Assembly: GCF_000801105.2 (NCBI RefSeq)
Contig: NC_079516.1
Span: 8,804,001 to 8,868,000 of the forward strand
DNA from: Raphanus sativus
Taxonomy: Eukaryota; Streptophyta; Magnoliopsida; Brassicales; Brassicaceae
Direction: 5' to 3'
Length of the DNA stretch: 64,000 bases
The translations under genes and the position numbers were made by a program. The notes beneath the pieces were generated by a model. It was not told where the DNA came from, did not search any database, and saw only the letters and a list, made by a program, of their open reading frames with translations. Each line of letters begins with the position of its first letter. The first letter of the stretch is position 1. Shown here one piece after another: positions 46,210-59,008 of the stretch.

Positions 46210-48667
46210 CTCACAAAACCACTTGTGGCTGCATCAAACGACGTCTAGAAGATGAGATGATATTGCAGTGTAACATGTCTTTTTTCTTAAAAGGGCCCAT
46301 CCCAATGGACTCTTTCTACTTATGAATGTTTTCTATACGCTAATATTTATCGAGATGGTTTTGTTCTGTTAATTTTCTGCAACAAAAAGAATCTTAAAGA
46401 AAGAGTATTAAGAGATAAAGAAACACATTTTTTTTTGTGTCAGCTCTCCGATGCCTACAACCTATGAAAGCATCATATTGATATTTAACTGCCGTTTAAA
46501 ATTTGAATCTCGTTTTAAAGAAATTGCAACAATGAAAGTTGTAAAAATATTGAAGTAAAAACAAATGGCAGATAAGAATACCTTCCTCACTGTTAGAACA
46601 TCTCTATCTCCACTATTCCATTTTCCAATTTATTTACTCTAAAAATGGAGTAAAATATGGAGTGGAGACGGAAATATCCTTAGGGTGATTATTCTTATGT
46701 TCTTGTGATTAATTACTCCACATTTAGGCAAAAAGAATTGGTTTTTAAGTTATAATAGAGTAGGAGAATAGCCCAAAATGTTAAATCGATGCTTTGTTGG
46801 TATATTTTTCTCTACCTACTAACTTTTAAATGAAACTGACTGACCACCGTTACCTGTCTCCCTTCCACATTAGGCTTAAACCTTATCTGTAATTTAAACC
46901 TACCCCTATGGACTCTTTTTTAGTTTTATATGTTTTATACAACTGAAACCAAACGAAAAAAGTACAGCAAAAGTATATAGAGCAATACAATTATGCTGGA
47001 TAAGAGCATATCAATCCATGAAATAACTTTATAAGATTCTAAAAAATATTAGTACTCTAATTTAGTTTTACTTTTATCTTTCAAATAAAATTGAACCAAT
47101 GGAAGAGTTACAAATGTTTTATGGCTTTTTTAAGGAGACAATTAGCTGAATATATGCACATAATGGAAGTCTAAATTGACGAATTACACATCGATTGACG
47201 TTAATGGTTGTGTTATGCCTATTGTGGTTTGAGGGGACGATTATACCCCTACGCCATGATGAGAAACCAATTAGATACTTTGTTGTTGCATGGAGTGTAA
47301 AAGTCTTTCTTACACTCTCTTTTTCTGTAATTTTTGTCTCATCTGACTACCTCTCTCCGGTATAAATTTTCTTCTTTTTAATGTTAACTTATCTTTTTTT
47401 TACCTCTATTCATTGTCTTTTCGTGTGATACATTTTTTTTTTCATTTTTTCTCTCTTTTTCTCATTATTTTTTGTTTCTTTCATTTTATCCCCATTCTTT
47501 TTTTTCTTCATCTTTTAATGCTTTTTTTCTTCTTCTCTTTTTCCCTTCTTTGAATATGTTCATTGATTCTTCGTTTTTGATAATATACAAAATTTTGAAT
47601 GCCAATTTTCTAAAGCTAACACTACATACTATAGAAATATTAAGATACTTATTTGATCAGCAACTTAAGTATTATCTGTAGCGCATTAAACAAATCAATA
47701 ATATAATACCAATATTTATAATTTAGTATTAGTTATTAATCTAATATATTATTTATCATGTAAATAGATATGTTAGCTACTAAAATTTAAACTAATGAGT
47801 AAAACAACAAAGTTAGCATGCAATAATCGTTATTATTATATTTTATCAAAAAAAAAAAATCGTTATTATAGGTTGTTAATAGTTGATGTATCATTTAAAA
47901 ATATAGTAGATGTTAACATAATTACTAGCTGTTACTTATTATGCAACACATATAATAACCATGCATCTAATAATTTGTTTTACACAGTAACATGTTTATT
48001 AACTGTTAATTCTCATGTTGTCTTTAACTGGAACATAGATCATATTTTTATGTGGTAAATGGTCAATAGGCTAACGTTAAAATTTACTTATCATGTGGTA
48101 AATGGTTATCGGCTATGCCTCGAATAATTTTAATAGTGATGATTTAAATATTAAATTTAAAATTAGTTGATAATATAAATATTATTTAGCAAAAAAAAAC
48201 AATAGTTGCTATCAAACTTAAATCATTGAGTTGGCTTATTTTTCTAATATCACTGTTCTTTAGGAAAAATAAAAGGGTTATATAGATTGGTTTAACTCGC
48301 TGGATAAAGTTATGCTTAGCTGGTTTCTTTCTTCATTTGAGTGATATTTTACGGACACTATACAAAGGTTAGATTATAGGCTATAGGCATAAAATTGGAA
48401 TCAAAATTATTTTCTACTTATGAGAGGTAGTTCTTTAATTATGGTCACATCCAAGCCAAGGCTATGTGAGCCAATTATCTCTTTCTTAAGTTCTTCAAAT
48501 GATCTCTCAATTTTCTCTTCTTTTTCTATTGGTTTTGATTTTATAATTTGGAAAACTCTTTTGAGAAATTCTCTATGAAAATCCTTTACAATAAGGTTCA
48601 TCCAATAATTTTGTGCACATAAACAAATGGAATATGTTAGTTATTTTACTTATTATTGGAGTAACAA
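46210..48667. other. Intergenic, repeat-poor to T-rich
   Basis: A MITE-like foldback fragment (catctctatctccactattcc, near 46608) is followed by a T/C-rich stretch (47290-47560) and AT-rich DNA. A 64-codon minus-strand frame (48601-48407) is lysine/glutamate-rich, but I do not recognise it and do not call it a gene. Confidence 0.4.
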
Positions 48668-48955
48668 ATTAATCCCTAACGACAATTAAGGAGTTAAGAT
48701 GTTCTTCATTAATTAATATACATATTTTTATAGAAGAAATTAATAATATACATATTTTATTATTATCATATAATATATGTACTTATACTGTAGTAATGAA
48801 TTAGTACTCAAATTAATCTCTAACGACAATTAAGGAGTTAAGATGTTCGTCATTAATTAATATACATATTTTTTATAGAAGAAATTAATAATATACATAT
48901 TTTATTATTATCATATAATATATATACTTATACTGTAGTAATGAATTAATACTGG
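48668..48955. repeat. 144-bp tandem duplication
   Basis: Copies at 48668-48811 and 48812-48955, each starting attaatc(c/t)ctaacgacaatt, with few differences. Non-coding. Confidence 0.9.
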
Positions 48956-49866
48956 GAGTTGGGACAAATTTAAGTATCTGTGTTCGGGTACCCATTTAGG
49001 TATTGATATTATCCATTCGGGTATCGATTATTCCAAATTTTGAAAAAGATCCCACTCGGGTATTACAAAAAATCGAGTTGGGTTCGAGTCGGATCCTCCT
49101 GGATCCGGATGGGTTCAGGTTTTATATAAAATAACTAAACTATTCAATTCTACTCAGATATTTTATATCCAAACTACTCAAACTTATCTAAAATAATTTC
49201 AAAATCCGAAAATAGTCAATTTATATAGTTCAAATTGGTTATTTTTGTTCGAAAATAACCATATACATAATGTTATTTGAGTATTTTTATCCAAAACATC
49301 TATTTTTATCTATAAATACCTAAAATAGCTAATATATTTGATTTACAATTTTAATTTTATGTATTAAGATATATATATATATATATATGGTTGATATGTT
49401 AGGATACTCATTTCATTTTTTTGTGCGAATCAGGTTCGGTTTTGGTTTTTCGGATTTTTAAAAAATTGTTTCATTAACCAAGTGGTGGTAGCCTAGTGGG
49501 AATCTCTTGGGCTTAGTGTACCCACATCAGTCATGGATTCGATTCTTCTTGGGAACCAAATTATCATCACTTGGCCAATCTGGACTTTGGCCCAAGTGGT
49601 TTATATGGTAGATCGTAACAGATGGTCGGTTCATCCCCTGACATTAGTCGGAAGATATTCCAAACTCGGGTCAAAGAGTGTAGTAGCCAGTCCACTCTGT
49701 AGCATTAAGAGTGTTTCTCCTGTGATCGACTGGATCAGCCGATAGGGTTTATCAAAAAAAATTCGTTTCATTCAGATATTTAGGCAAAATTTAACCTGAT
49801 CAGATATTCTATTTTCTGGATCGGTTCTGGTAAATATTTAGGATAAGGATATTATGTCCAGCCTTA
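48956..49866. repeat. cgggt/ccgaa-rich interspersed repeat, interrupted by a SINE
   Basis: Left edge ctgggagttgggacaaat and right edge gtccagccttag are roughly inverted, like the edges of the repeat class at 25998-26640. The interior has cgggtaccc and ttcgggtat motifs. The SINE at 49478-49761 lies inside. Confidence 0.45.
49466..49772 (+). mobile_element. tRNA-derived SINE with target duplication
   Basis: The body (about 49478-49761) begins with a Pol III A box (tggtagcctagtggg, 49486-49500) and B box (ggattcgattc, 49535-49545) at tRNA-like spacing, continues with a tRNA-unrelated region and ends in an A-rich tail (atcaaaaaaaa). Flanks ttgtttcatt (49466-49475) and ttcgtttcatt (49762-49772) form a target duplication with one indel. 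It is non-autonomous and needs LINE enzymes to move. Confidence 0.8.
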
Positions 49867-50472
49867 GACAAACCTTCTCAAGTCCCTTTTATATTTATTT
49901 ATTACGTTATCTGAGACATCATTATTCCCCTCCCTCTATACGCGTCGAACGACAGTCCATTTGTTTTACAAGTTTCGACTCAATGCATGCACGTACCGTT
50001 GTACACGATCGGTGGTCATTTGAAAACAGATTGACCTGTATATCTCCTCCATTGACCAAAATTTTAAATATACACCGAATTTTGTCAAATAAATTATATT
50101 TTGTCTGTTAATAAAATTTCGAAGTCAACGACAACACGCGCATATGTATTTATAAAACTGTAATGTAGATTTTACAGAAAGTTACAAAATAGTTATTTTA
50201 TACTATAATCTAACATCTCACAGATTTTTATTATTTAAATAATTAAAATCAACTGGTGTGAAATTAGAAACGGAAGAGTAAAATTATACAGAAATATAGA
50301 AGCGACTTTTTCAAAATTAGAAACATATATTTTTGGGAGTGTCTATTTACACACCCATATATTTATTAAAAAGAAAAAAAAAACAAGATACAAATCAAGT
50401 TTTTGTCATAAAAATAGCATCAAAAAGAGAAAAATGACTAAAAGAAGTTAAAGGATGGAGTTTAAGGGTAAA
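49867..50472. other. Intergenic
   Basis: No gene. 50395-50440 resembles, in inverted orientation, the motif at 52437-52490 (aagtttttgtcataaaaata), possibly the edges of one disrupted element. Confidence 0.35.
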
Positions 50473-52249
50473 CTAGATTTTGATCCGCGCTTAGAAAGCG
50501 CGGGATTATTTTTGTTGACATATTTATTACCCTATTTATTTGCTAACTAATATGTTTGTACGCATTTGGTTTTCGGTTAGGTTCTAATTTGTATTTTTTT
50601 TGTTTTCAGATTCATTCCAGTTTGATTTCCATTTCTTGATTCAAGAAATATAAGAATCGTTCGATTATTTATGAATTTGGATTTGATTTTGGTTTGGTTA
50701 ACTTAGTTTTCGGTTTGGTTTGAATAACAATGTTAAGAACCCGTTAAAATTTTGAGTTCAATTCGACTATGGTCCGGTTCTTGTTTTTTAGATAATTTAG
50801 AGTAATTGAGGTAAAAATAATCGAATTTTTGGAAAAATAACGGATAATTCAGATAAATATAGATATTTTAGCTAAAGAGTAATCGAGTGATTCTATTCTA
50901 GCAGAAAATTAAAATAATTTTAAATATTTTGGATAAAAAAATAGTATGAAAATTCATCTTTTGGGTAGAAATATAAGAATTGTTCGGTTATTTTATGAAT
51001 TTGTATTTGATTTTGGTTTGGTTAATTTGGTTTCCGGTTTGGTTTGGAAAACCATTAAAATTTCGAGTTCAATTCGACTATGGCTCGGTTCTTTTTTTTT
51101 TGATAACTTAGAGTAATTAGGGTAAAATGATGTTTTTTGAAATTTCAGAAAAAAATAATGGATAAGTCGGATAAATTTAGATACTTTGGATAAAAAATAT
51201 TCGGGTGATTCTATTTTAGCATAAAATTAAAAATAATTTCAAATATTTTGGATAGAAATAGTAGGGAAATCCCTTTTTGTGTTGTTCAGTTTGTAGATAG
51301 TATTTTAGAATATTTTATCATTTTAAAATTAAATATAATAAATATTTTAAAAATATAAAAACTGTATTTTGAATATTTGGATATCCATTTGGTTTTTAGT
51401 TTGGTTTTGATTTGGTTGTAGTTTTTCTGTCCCAAGATATAGGACTTGTTTAGATATTATAAATATTAATCCGGTGTTGATTTTATTTTATTTTTATTTG
51501 GAAAATACTATTACGAAGAACATAATAATAAACTAAATTTATTTTAAATGTTTGGTAAATATTATATCATATAATAGATACTTTGGCTAAAAAATATTCA
51601 GGTGATTCTATTCTAGCAGAAATTAAAAATAATTTCAAATTTTTTGAATAATAATAGTAGGGAAATCCTTTTTTCTGTGTAGTTCAGTTTATAGATAGTA
51701 GTTTTAGAGTATTTTATCATTTTAAATTAAATTTTATCATTTTAAAAATATAAACTTTATTTGTTTATTTAGATATCCATTTGGTTTTTATTTTGGTTTT
51801 AATTTAGTTTTAGTTTTTATGTCTCCAAGATATAGGAATCGTTTAGATATTTATAAATTAATCAGGTGTTGATTTTTTTTTTTTAATTTGGAAATACTAT
51901 TACTAAGAACATAATAATAAATTAAATTTTTTAATTGTTTGGTAAATATTATATCAAATAAGTATACTATTAAGTAATATTATTATACTTATAGAAATCT
52001 GGACTCAATTATTCATTTAATTTAGGATTACATATGAGAATAATTGATATATTCTGAGGTGGACAGTAAATACAAAAAAATTAACATATTATAACTTACC
52101 ATATATTTTCGATTGTAAATAAGGTGGGGTCTGCAATTTATTTTTATATATCAGCTATTTATTTGGTTGTTATAACTAATTTCTATAATTTATTAATTAA
52201 AATTAAATGATAGTGGTACTCTTGTAAATAGTTTTAAAAATCAAGGGGA
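50473..52249 (-). mobile_element. Helitron (minus orientation) with internal tandem repeats
   Basis: The left edge on the plus strand is CTAG (50473-50476), then attttgatc and hairpin cgcgctt/aagcgcg, i.e. a minus-strand Helitron 3' end; the flank is A. A possible 5' TC end (reads TCCCCTTGATTTTTAAAACT on the minus strand) is at about 52249, followed by T, but this is uncertain. The interior has degenerate tandem repeats of about 320 bp (near 50645 and 50967) and about 395 bp (near 51430 and 51825) and no genes. Confidence 0.55.
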
Positions 52250-53011
52250 TGTCTGAAAAAATGTCTGTGTTTTTAATTGTATTGATATGCATTTATACCA
52301 TTGAGTTAATTAATTTAAAGCCTAGGGTTTAGAGTTAAATGGTGAAATTTTAGAAATGCGTTCAAATATTTAAAAACAAAAAATAATATATTAAATTTTC
52401 CAAAACAAAATGTGCTATTTTGGTCATTTATTTTTTTAGTGCTATTTTGTGACAAAAACTTAAAAAGTGATATTTGAGAGAATTGCCCTTTATTAAATAT
52501 ATTAAAAATAACAAATCTTGAATATTATAAACACAAATTAGATTTAAAACCATATATTTATTAAATATATTAAAAACAAATAATAAATCTTGGAATTTTC
52601 ATAGTTATAAACACAAATTAGATTTAAAATTCAAAATCACTAAATTCATTCTCAATTAACCCTATATCCTGCCTTTTTCCTGCCTTAAATTCTAATTTGG
52701 ATCAAAATAGTTGTAAAAATATGAAGCAAATATAATTTTTTGCTGCGATATAACAAGAGAAATAAATTTGACGATACTTTCGAAATAAAGATTTATTCGC
52801 AAACAAAATTTAGACTCGACCATGATAACATAACCGCACGCTCAGACCAACAATGATCAAAGACTTGTTGTGCAATCATTAGTTGTTTATTATCATGTGA
52901 TAACCAACAATTCGCACCACATTTTTTTTTTGCTTTTATGCTGTATCTTTATTTGGAATTCAGGTTCTCCTGTGAGCGTACAATGCCATGATTTTTTTGA
53001 GAAACTACTGT
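52250..53011. other. Intergenic with a MULE-like terminal motif
   Basis: 52437-52490 (minus: gggcaattctctcaaatatc, then tttttgtcacaaaata) is a motif I associate with ends of Brassicaceae DNA transposons. No gene is seen. Confidence 0.35.
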
Positions 53012-53941
53012 AAGAGGAGCAGGGGCGGATGTACGTTATAAGCAATGGGGTCCCCCCAACTACTTTTGAAAACTTGTTCAGTTATACTCCCTCCGTTTCT
53101 TAAAGAGTGTCGTTGTAATATTTTACACACAGATTAAACCGAAAGTTGTTGAAATATATGTAAGTTGTAATTAATTATACCTCTTTGACCAATAGTATTT
53201 TAGATAAATAAAATTATTTATAAAATCAATGCAGTTTGCAATTAATTTTCAGCTGAAAGTTAGTATAATTTACATTGGAATTGTAAAGTGACACTCTTTG
53301 TGTAACAAGAAAATGAGCTCAGACTGACATTTATTATGAAACAGAGGGAATAATTTATAAGTTTACTTTGTAATTAAAGTTGGTAAAAGTGCCCGGTTTG
53401 ACTTGTTGAGAGTTCCATGCCACACATATTATTTTTGTGTGCATTTAATGTTCTGTTTGGCTATTGACACGTATTTTTTTTTACCTCTTTTCCTATTAAC
53501 ATACTTATCTCATTTTCTATCTATCTTTCTTCACTTTTTTCCATTATATTTTCAACTTAAGATTTTATTTTCCAAAAGTTTAGATTCATTTAACTGATAT
53601 TAAACAATCTATTTATTTTTAATTAACACTCTAGAATTTACTTCTTCTTTTTTATTTCCTTTTTTTTTGTAACTGAAAATTTAGTTCTTTGTGACATAAT
53701 ATTACATATACTACTTTTTATATATTTTAAATTTTAATTTATTTACAGTGTGTTATTATGATTAATAATATTAGTAAAATGTTTAAAATTATATGTATAT
53801 GTAATATAATTTTACGAGTTGAATAATTTATAGTTTTATATTCACAGTTTATAATAATTCTAATTATAATCTATTATTTATTTAAATTTTAAATTTGTGC
53901 TCCAATCTAATAATTTGTCTGGATCCGCTACTGAAGAGGAG
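53012..53941. mobile_element. Non-autonomous hAT element with 8-bp target duplication
   Basis: Element 53020-53933 has short inverted ends (caggggcggat on the left; reverse complement cagtagcggat on the right) and is flanked by aagaggag at 53012-53019 and 53934-53941, the 8-bp duplication typical of hAT. No transposase. A Stowaway-like MITE is nested at 53087-53350. Confidence 0.85.
53087..53350. mobile_element. Stowaway-like (Tc1/mariner) MITE nested in the hAT element
   Basis: Starts ctccctccgtttctt and ends gaaacagagggaa, with TA on both sides (53085-53086 and 53351-53352). The 264-bp length fits Stowaway MITEs. It is younger than its host hAT element. Confidence 0.82.
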
Positions 53942-54939
53942 TATGTTATTTTAGTATAATGGATCTTCATTGTTCCAGTTGTCATTAATATTGGCTATTG
54001 TAGTACTATTTTTCCGCTATAAGTTTATTTCACAACGAAATTAAAAAAATAGTTCATAAATAACTGATATAAACTATTTACGAAGAGGGGTATAGAAAGC
54101 TTAAAGATTTGATTGGTGCAAACTGTGACTTTTATTATTTTAATTTAGAGTATATAATGTATGTTTTTATTGTAATTGTAGATTTTATTGTTGTAAATTT
54201 ACATAGATACTTTTAAAAACAATAAATATAAATTTCTAAAAATTTAATTTCCAAAGCCAATTTATTTTCTATCTAAAATTTGGATCTGTAGTTTTAAATT
54301 ATTTTTTAAGACATGATTGACAAATTAAAATTGTTTGTAGAAAAAAGAGCTGTGAAAAGCACTCAGAGTATTTATCAATCACTCAGAGCTGTGTAATGCT
54401 GAGATTAAGACTTATTAGATCATACCTCAAGCAAGCTTAAAGCTTGATTTTTTTAAGAAAAAACGATATGTAAAAGCCAATATTCTGGATCTTTGTATAG
54501 ATAATAAATGATGATGAAAAGTATAGTGTATAGATAATATTTATAATGTGGATAAATTTTGTTTATTTTGCAAAATATGTGGACAAGTTGTTGTATAGAT
54601 AATATAGATGATGTGAAAAATTATTATGCTCGTAATGATCCTTCCATTAGAAATGTAACTGAATACTTTGGGCACATAAACAAATACTTATATATAAGCT
54701 TAGATTGTGTGGTTCCACGTATGAGCGATCATTTGTGCTCTTTTCCATCCCTTTCTTTTATGTGTGTGTGCGCATTCAATTAATTAATATCATTAATATA
54801 AAAAATTTCTTTGTCAAAAAGTATAACCAAAGTTCGTACTAATCGTATACTAATACATTTCTTCTCGAATATTTTAGGTACACTAGTAGCCTAATAACAA
54901 CTATCGGTGGCTGGAAAAAATATGAAGCATAAATAATTT
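53942..54939. other. Intergenic up to the assembly gap
   Basis: AT-rich, no gene recognised; small open frames show no family motif. Confidence 0.4.
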
Positions 54940-55039
54940 NNNNNNNNNNNNNNNNNNNNNNNNNNNNNNNNNNNNNNNNNNNNNNNNNNNNNNNNNNNNN
55001 NNNNNNNNNNNNNNNNNNNNNNNNNNNNNNNNNNNNNNN
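54940..55039. other. Assembly gap of exactly 100 N
   Basis: 100 consecutive N, the standard placeholder for a gap of unknown size. It lies at the left edge of duplicated block B1, so the join is not proven by sequence. Confidence 1.
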
Positions 55040-55328
55040 GTCAAAAGAGAACAGAGAAAAGAATGGGTAAAAGGGACAAAAACGTCCAACTGTAACCGAA
55101 ATTGTATTGGAATATGCTTTTATGTCAACTCAATGGTGGATCTCCAATTTGAACCCTTACGTGGGTAAATTACTAATTCTCCCATAAAAATATTCAATAA
55201 AATTTTAAATTTGAAATAATAGAAATACTAATGCAACAGTACATCCATGAAAGATGATGGAAACATTTCTTGAATTAATGTAGCAGTACATTTTGCTCAC
55301 ATATATATATATATATATATATATATGT

Positions 55329-55367
<39 letters not shown>

Positions 55368-56702
55368 CTTCATGCTATACATGAAGATGTAGGTCTGGGC
55401 ATAAAATCCAGAACTCGAAATCCGAACCATCCGAACCAAAAAAACCTGATCCGTTATCCAACCCAAAATGTAAAAATATATGAACGGGTTTTGTAAGGTG
55501 GTACAAAAAAATTTGAACCCGAAATTTTATTAATCGAACCCGAACGAGTAACCCGAAAAATCCAAAATTAATAGTTAATATATATATATATAAGTATTTC
55601 AATTATTAAATTCAATATTTATGGTAATTATATAATAATAAATATTAAAATTTTAATAAATGCTTTAAGTACACAATTAGTTATAAATAAGTAATTTATA
55701 ATTTTCCAATTAGTTATAAATAAGTAATTTTTAATTTGTTTATTGAAATAACAAGTCTACTCTATATAAGGCAATACATATTGCTTCAAAAAATTTGTTT
55801 TTTATTTCGGTTATATCCGAATCGAACCGATATAACCCGAAACCGTATGATATATGGTTATTTTATAGGTTTTAGGATGCAATACAATTTTGAACCGAAC
55901 CCGAAGTATTATTATCCGAACCCGGTTCGTACTAATAAAATTTTAGTATGGAACTTAAAAACATAAATCCAAAAACCCAAAAACCCAAAAAATCCGATCC
56001 GAATGCCAATGGGTATTCGAACGCCATGCTTAGGAAGATGTTAAGTTTTACTTAACTTTTTGCTTCTTTTCGTAGTTAATAACCTTTTTTTCTTTTGAAA
56101 AGAGCATAGATATAACCTGAGAAGAACATTTTGTATTCAGTCTCCTAACCGGATTACTCAGACTGTTTTTACTTTCTACATAGAGAAAAGAGAGTGAGTG
56201 AGAGGTTCTTTCTCTCATTTTAGCTAAAGGAATGATTTTAAAACATGGAAACCCTCTCTCAATCATCTCTCTTGTGTAAATGGTATCCGGCAAAAGTGTC
56301 CAAGCAAGAAGTTATATAAGTGGCTCTGTTTGCTTCATAACAAATTGTTGCTTCTGCTGCAAAACATTTGCAATAAATCTCGCTTGTAAAAATTGGAAAT
56401 TTTTCCTTTTCTAGAGACTTTGAGACAAATCATTATTCTAGACCGTTTAGTTGTTTCTTGACAAATATAACTCTGTGACGTTAGATCATGACAAAAGTCT
56501 CAACAAATGTGTAAAATAAAATGAAAATGTTTGACCGTTAGATCATAAACAAAGTGTCAAAAAATGTCTAAAAGCGAAATAAAAGTCCATTAAAGTGTCT
56601 TAAACCGCAACCAACTCTTATTTAATAATAGACCACAACAAACAAACACGTATACTAAGTTTGGTCGCCATTTTTTGTCTGAACCACTTTGAAGAACCAA
56701 TA

Positions 56703-58334
56703 ATGTTGGGACCTCAGTGCTGCGAAAACCCGCCGGTTCTTAACCCTCTCTCCGGTTCGGGTCATGTAGAGAAGCTAGGTGGCCTCGATGCCTACGTCTC
56801 TGGCTCTCCAGATTCCAAGAAGTGCGTCCTCCTCGTCTCCGATATTTATGGTAAACAGTACCCACTTTTTTATTTTGTCTTTTATCTGATTGAAAGTCGT
56901 TTGTTTATTTAGAGACTTGATTTGAGTAAAAAGTGAAAGTTTTTATTTGGACCCATCTGTTGATTTGATCATTTCTCATCTCTGTGTTCTGACTTCATCT
57001 TGTGTTTTCTTCTTCAGGGTATGAAGCTCCAAACTTGAGGTATTATAATACTTCTCCCCTCTTCATCAATATGAAGTATATATTAGTAGATAAGATCTGA
57101 ATGTGTTACTGGTTGCAAGAATTTTTTTTTTGTTTTAAGACCATTTCCAACCCAAACCTATTTTTACTCTATAATTCCCAGAAAAATAGAATAATTCTTT
57201 GAACGAAAAAATAGAGTGACAAAAAAAAAATAGAGTGACTATGTTTTTACTTTTTCACTCCAAATAAAATAGAGTTACTCTATTTTTGTGGGAATTATAG
57301 TGTAGAAAATAGGTATGGATTGGAGATGCTATAATAAGCATTGAGTCAGTTGCGTTCTCTGCATCTACTTTGTTGTTTTCGGCACAACTGCAAATGAATA
57401 TTTAGAATTATTAATTGTTTATGTAACTATGTTTTCTTAAGGGCGCTTGCGGACAAGGTTGCAGCTTCAGGATTCTATGTCGTGGTTCCCGATTACTTCT
57501 ATGGAGATCCTTATGACCCCTCTCATCAGGAGAGACCAGTCCATGTCTGGATGAAAGACCATGGCCCTGTTCGTTCCTTATCCTTTCATTTTGGCAGTTT
57601 TGTTCCACTAGATATTATGTTACCTTGTTCTGTTCTTTTCATATGTGAAACAGTTCATGTTCTCTTGTCCTTAGGATAAGGGGTTTGAAGACACAAAGCC
57701 AGTACTTGAAGCCATAAAGAACAAAGGTATCACTGCCATTGGAGCTGCTGGGATGTGCTGGGGTGGTGAGTTTCTTAAACACACTCTCTTTTTTTTTATT
57801 CTGTCTCTCTTGTGTTGATAAATGATCTTCAGGAAAAGTGGTTGTGGAATTGTCAAAACAAGAGCTTATCCAAGCCGCTGTTTTGCTTCATCCTACTTAT
57901 GTCACTGTGGATGATATCAAGGGTAAAGTGGTTTTTGGTACTTTTAAAGACAACTGTAACTGGTCTGGTTCCATGGTGCATGCCTTAACGATTTTATGGT
58001 TTCCTCTTGCAGGTGTGAAGGTTCCAATAGCTATACTAGGAGCTGAGGATGATTTTTTGACCCCACCAGCTCTCGTGAAGCAATTTGAAGAGATTCTTGC
58101 TTCCAAGCCCGAGGTAGAGCCTCTGCTTCTTCAGCGAGTCGACAAAGTTTTTATTAAGTCTTTAACTAACTTAACTTTGTCGGGAATGTGTAGGTGAGTA
58201 GTTATGTGAAGATTTTCCTGAATGTCTCACACGGTTGGACAACTCGGTACGACATCAATGACCTAGAGGCTGTTAAAGCTGCAGAAGAAGCTCACAAGGA
58301 GATGCTTGATTGGTTTGTGACTTACGTCAAATGA
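56703..58334 (+). CDS. Dienelactone hydrolase family protein, copy B
   Basis: Same seven-exon structure and 239-residue length as copy A: 56703-56850, 57018-57039, 57442-57568, 57675-57765, 57833-57922, 58013-58113 and 58194-58334. All catalytic motifs (GMCWGG, EDDFLTPP, SHGW) are kept. I count four coding differences from copy A: three change residues (Ile to Met in the VW(I/M)KDH segment, Leu to Ile in YD(L/I)NDLE, Arg to Lys at the last residue) and one is silent. Both copies therefore look functional, or one is an assembly duplicate of the other. Confidence 0.92.
57138..57330. mobile_element. MITE in intron 2 of hydrolase copy B
   Basis: The same foldback element at the same intron position as in copy A, essentially identical, so it was present before the duplication. 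Confidence 0.65.
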
Positions 58335-58614
58335 TTGATTGAGAGAAGGCTCTATCTTACTTGAGTGATCACATTTGCTACTGTTTGTTGAATGAAAATA
58401 AGGAGAGAACTGATAAGTACAATAAAACTCTTGGGTTGTGTGTGTCTCTCTACTCTCTGTCATTGTCTAATAGACTTTTGAAGTATATATGTTGCTATTG
58501 ATCTGAGTTTGGCCCTGTGATGCATGCTGTTTATATGATTGCAAAATTTTACCTTTTATCATCATCTTTATTTATATTGCAGTATAAAAAAAAGTTATCA
58601 AAAATATATACGTG

Positions 58615-59008
58615 GAGACTTAATTTTTTATCTCTTATGTTGCAAAAATGTTAGGGGAAAAGTAGATACTGCTGTAAAAATACATTTTCTTTTGAATCAA
58701 ATTTAACATTTTTTTTTTAAATGATGAAATCGCTAAAGAACTATGAACTCAACAAGAATAAGTACTTTTTGTACCACCGATCAATCAATACTATTATTTA
58801 TGTAGTGACTAGATTCAAGAAGGCTAACAAAAGAAATAAAATGAAAGAGCATAATTTTATTACACTGGATACTGAATACGTGAAGAAAGGATACGTTTAC
58901 CTCTGGAATCTAGCTTTGGTGGGAACCCAAAAAGGCCTGGGAAAGTTTTTTCTCCAGCCGTCTCTTTCTCATCATCGTTCATGCAATTTATTCCAAAGCT
59001 TGTGTTGC
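58615..59008 (+). other. B-specific intergenic DNA
   Basis: It has no counterpart in the A copy after 29258. A small plus-strand frame (58721-59044) shows no known motif. It contains the 3' side of the DUF295 remnant. Confidence 0.4.

Larger units (their letters stand above)
55040..58614 (+). repeat. Segmental duplication block B1 (pairs with 25640-29258)
   Basis: Same order and strand as A1, almost identical including introns and intergenic DNA. It begins immediately after the gap and ends at atatatacgtg. The left limit of the homology is hidden by the gap. Confidence 0.92.

Noticed and set aside
48407..48601. 64-codon lysine/glutamate-rich minus-strand frame
   Set aside because: No recognisable family, AT-rich flanks and no splice partner. 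Could be a fragment, but unsupported.
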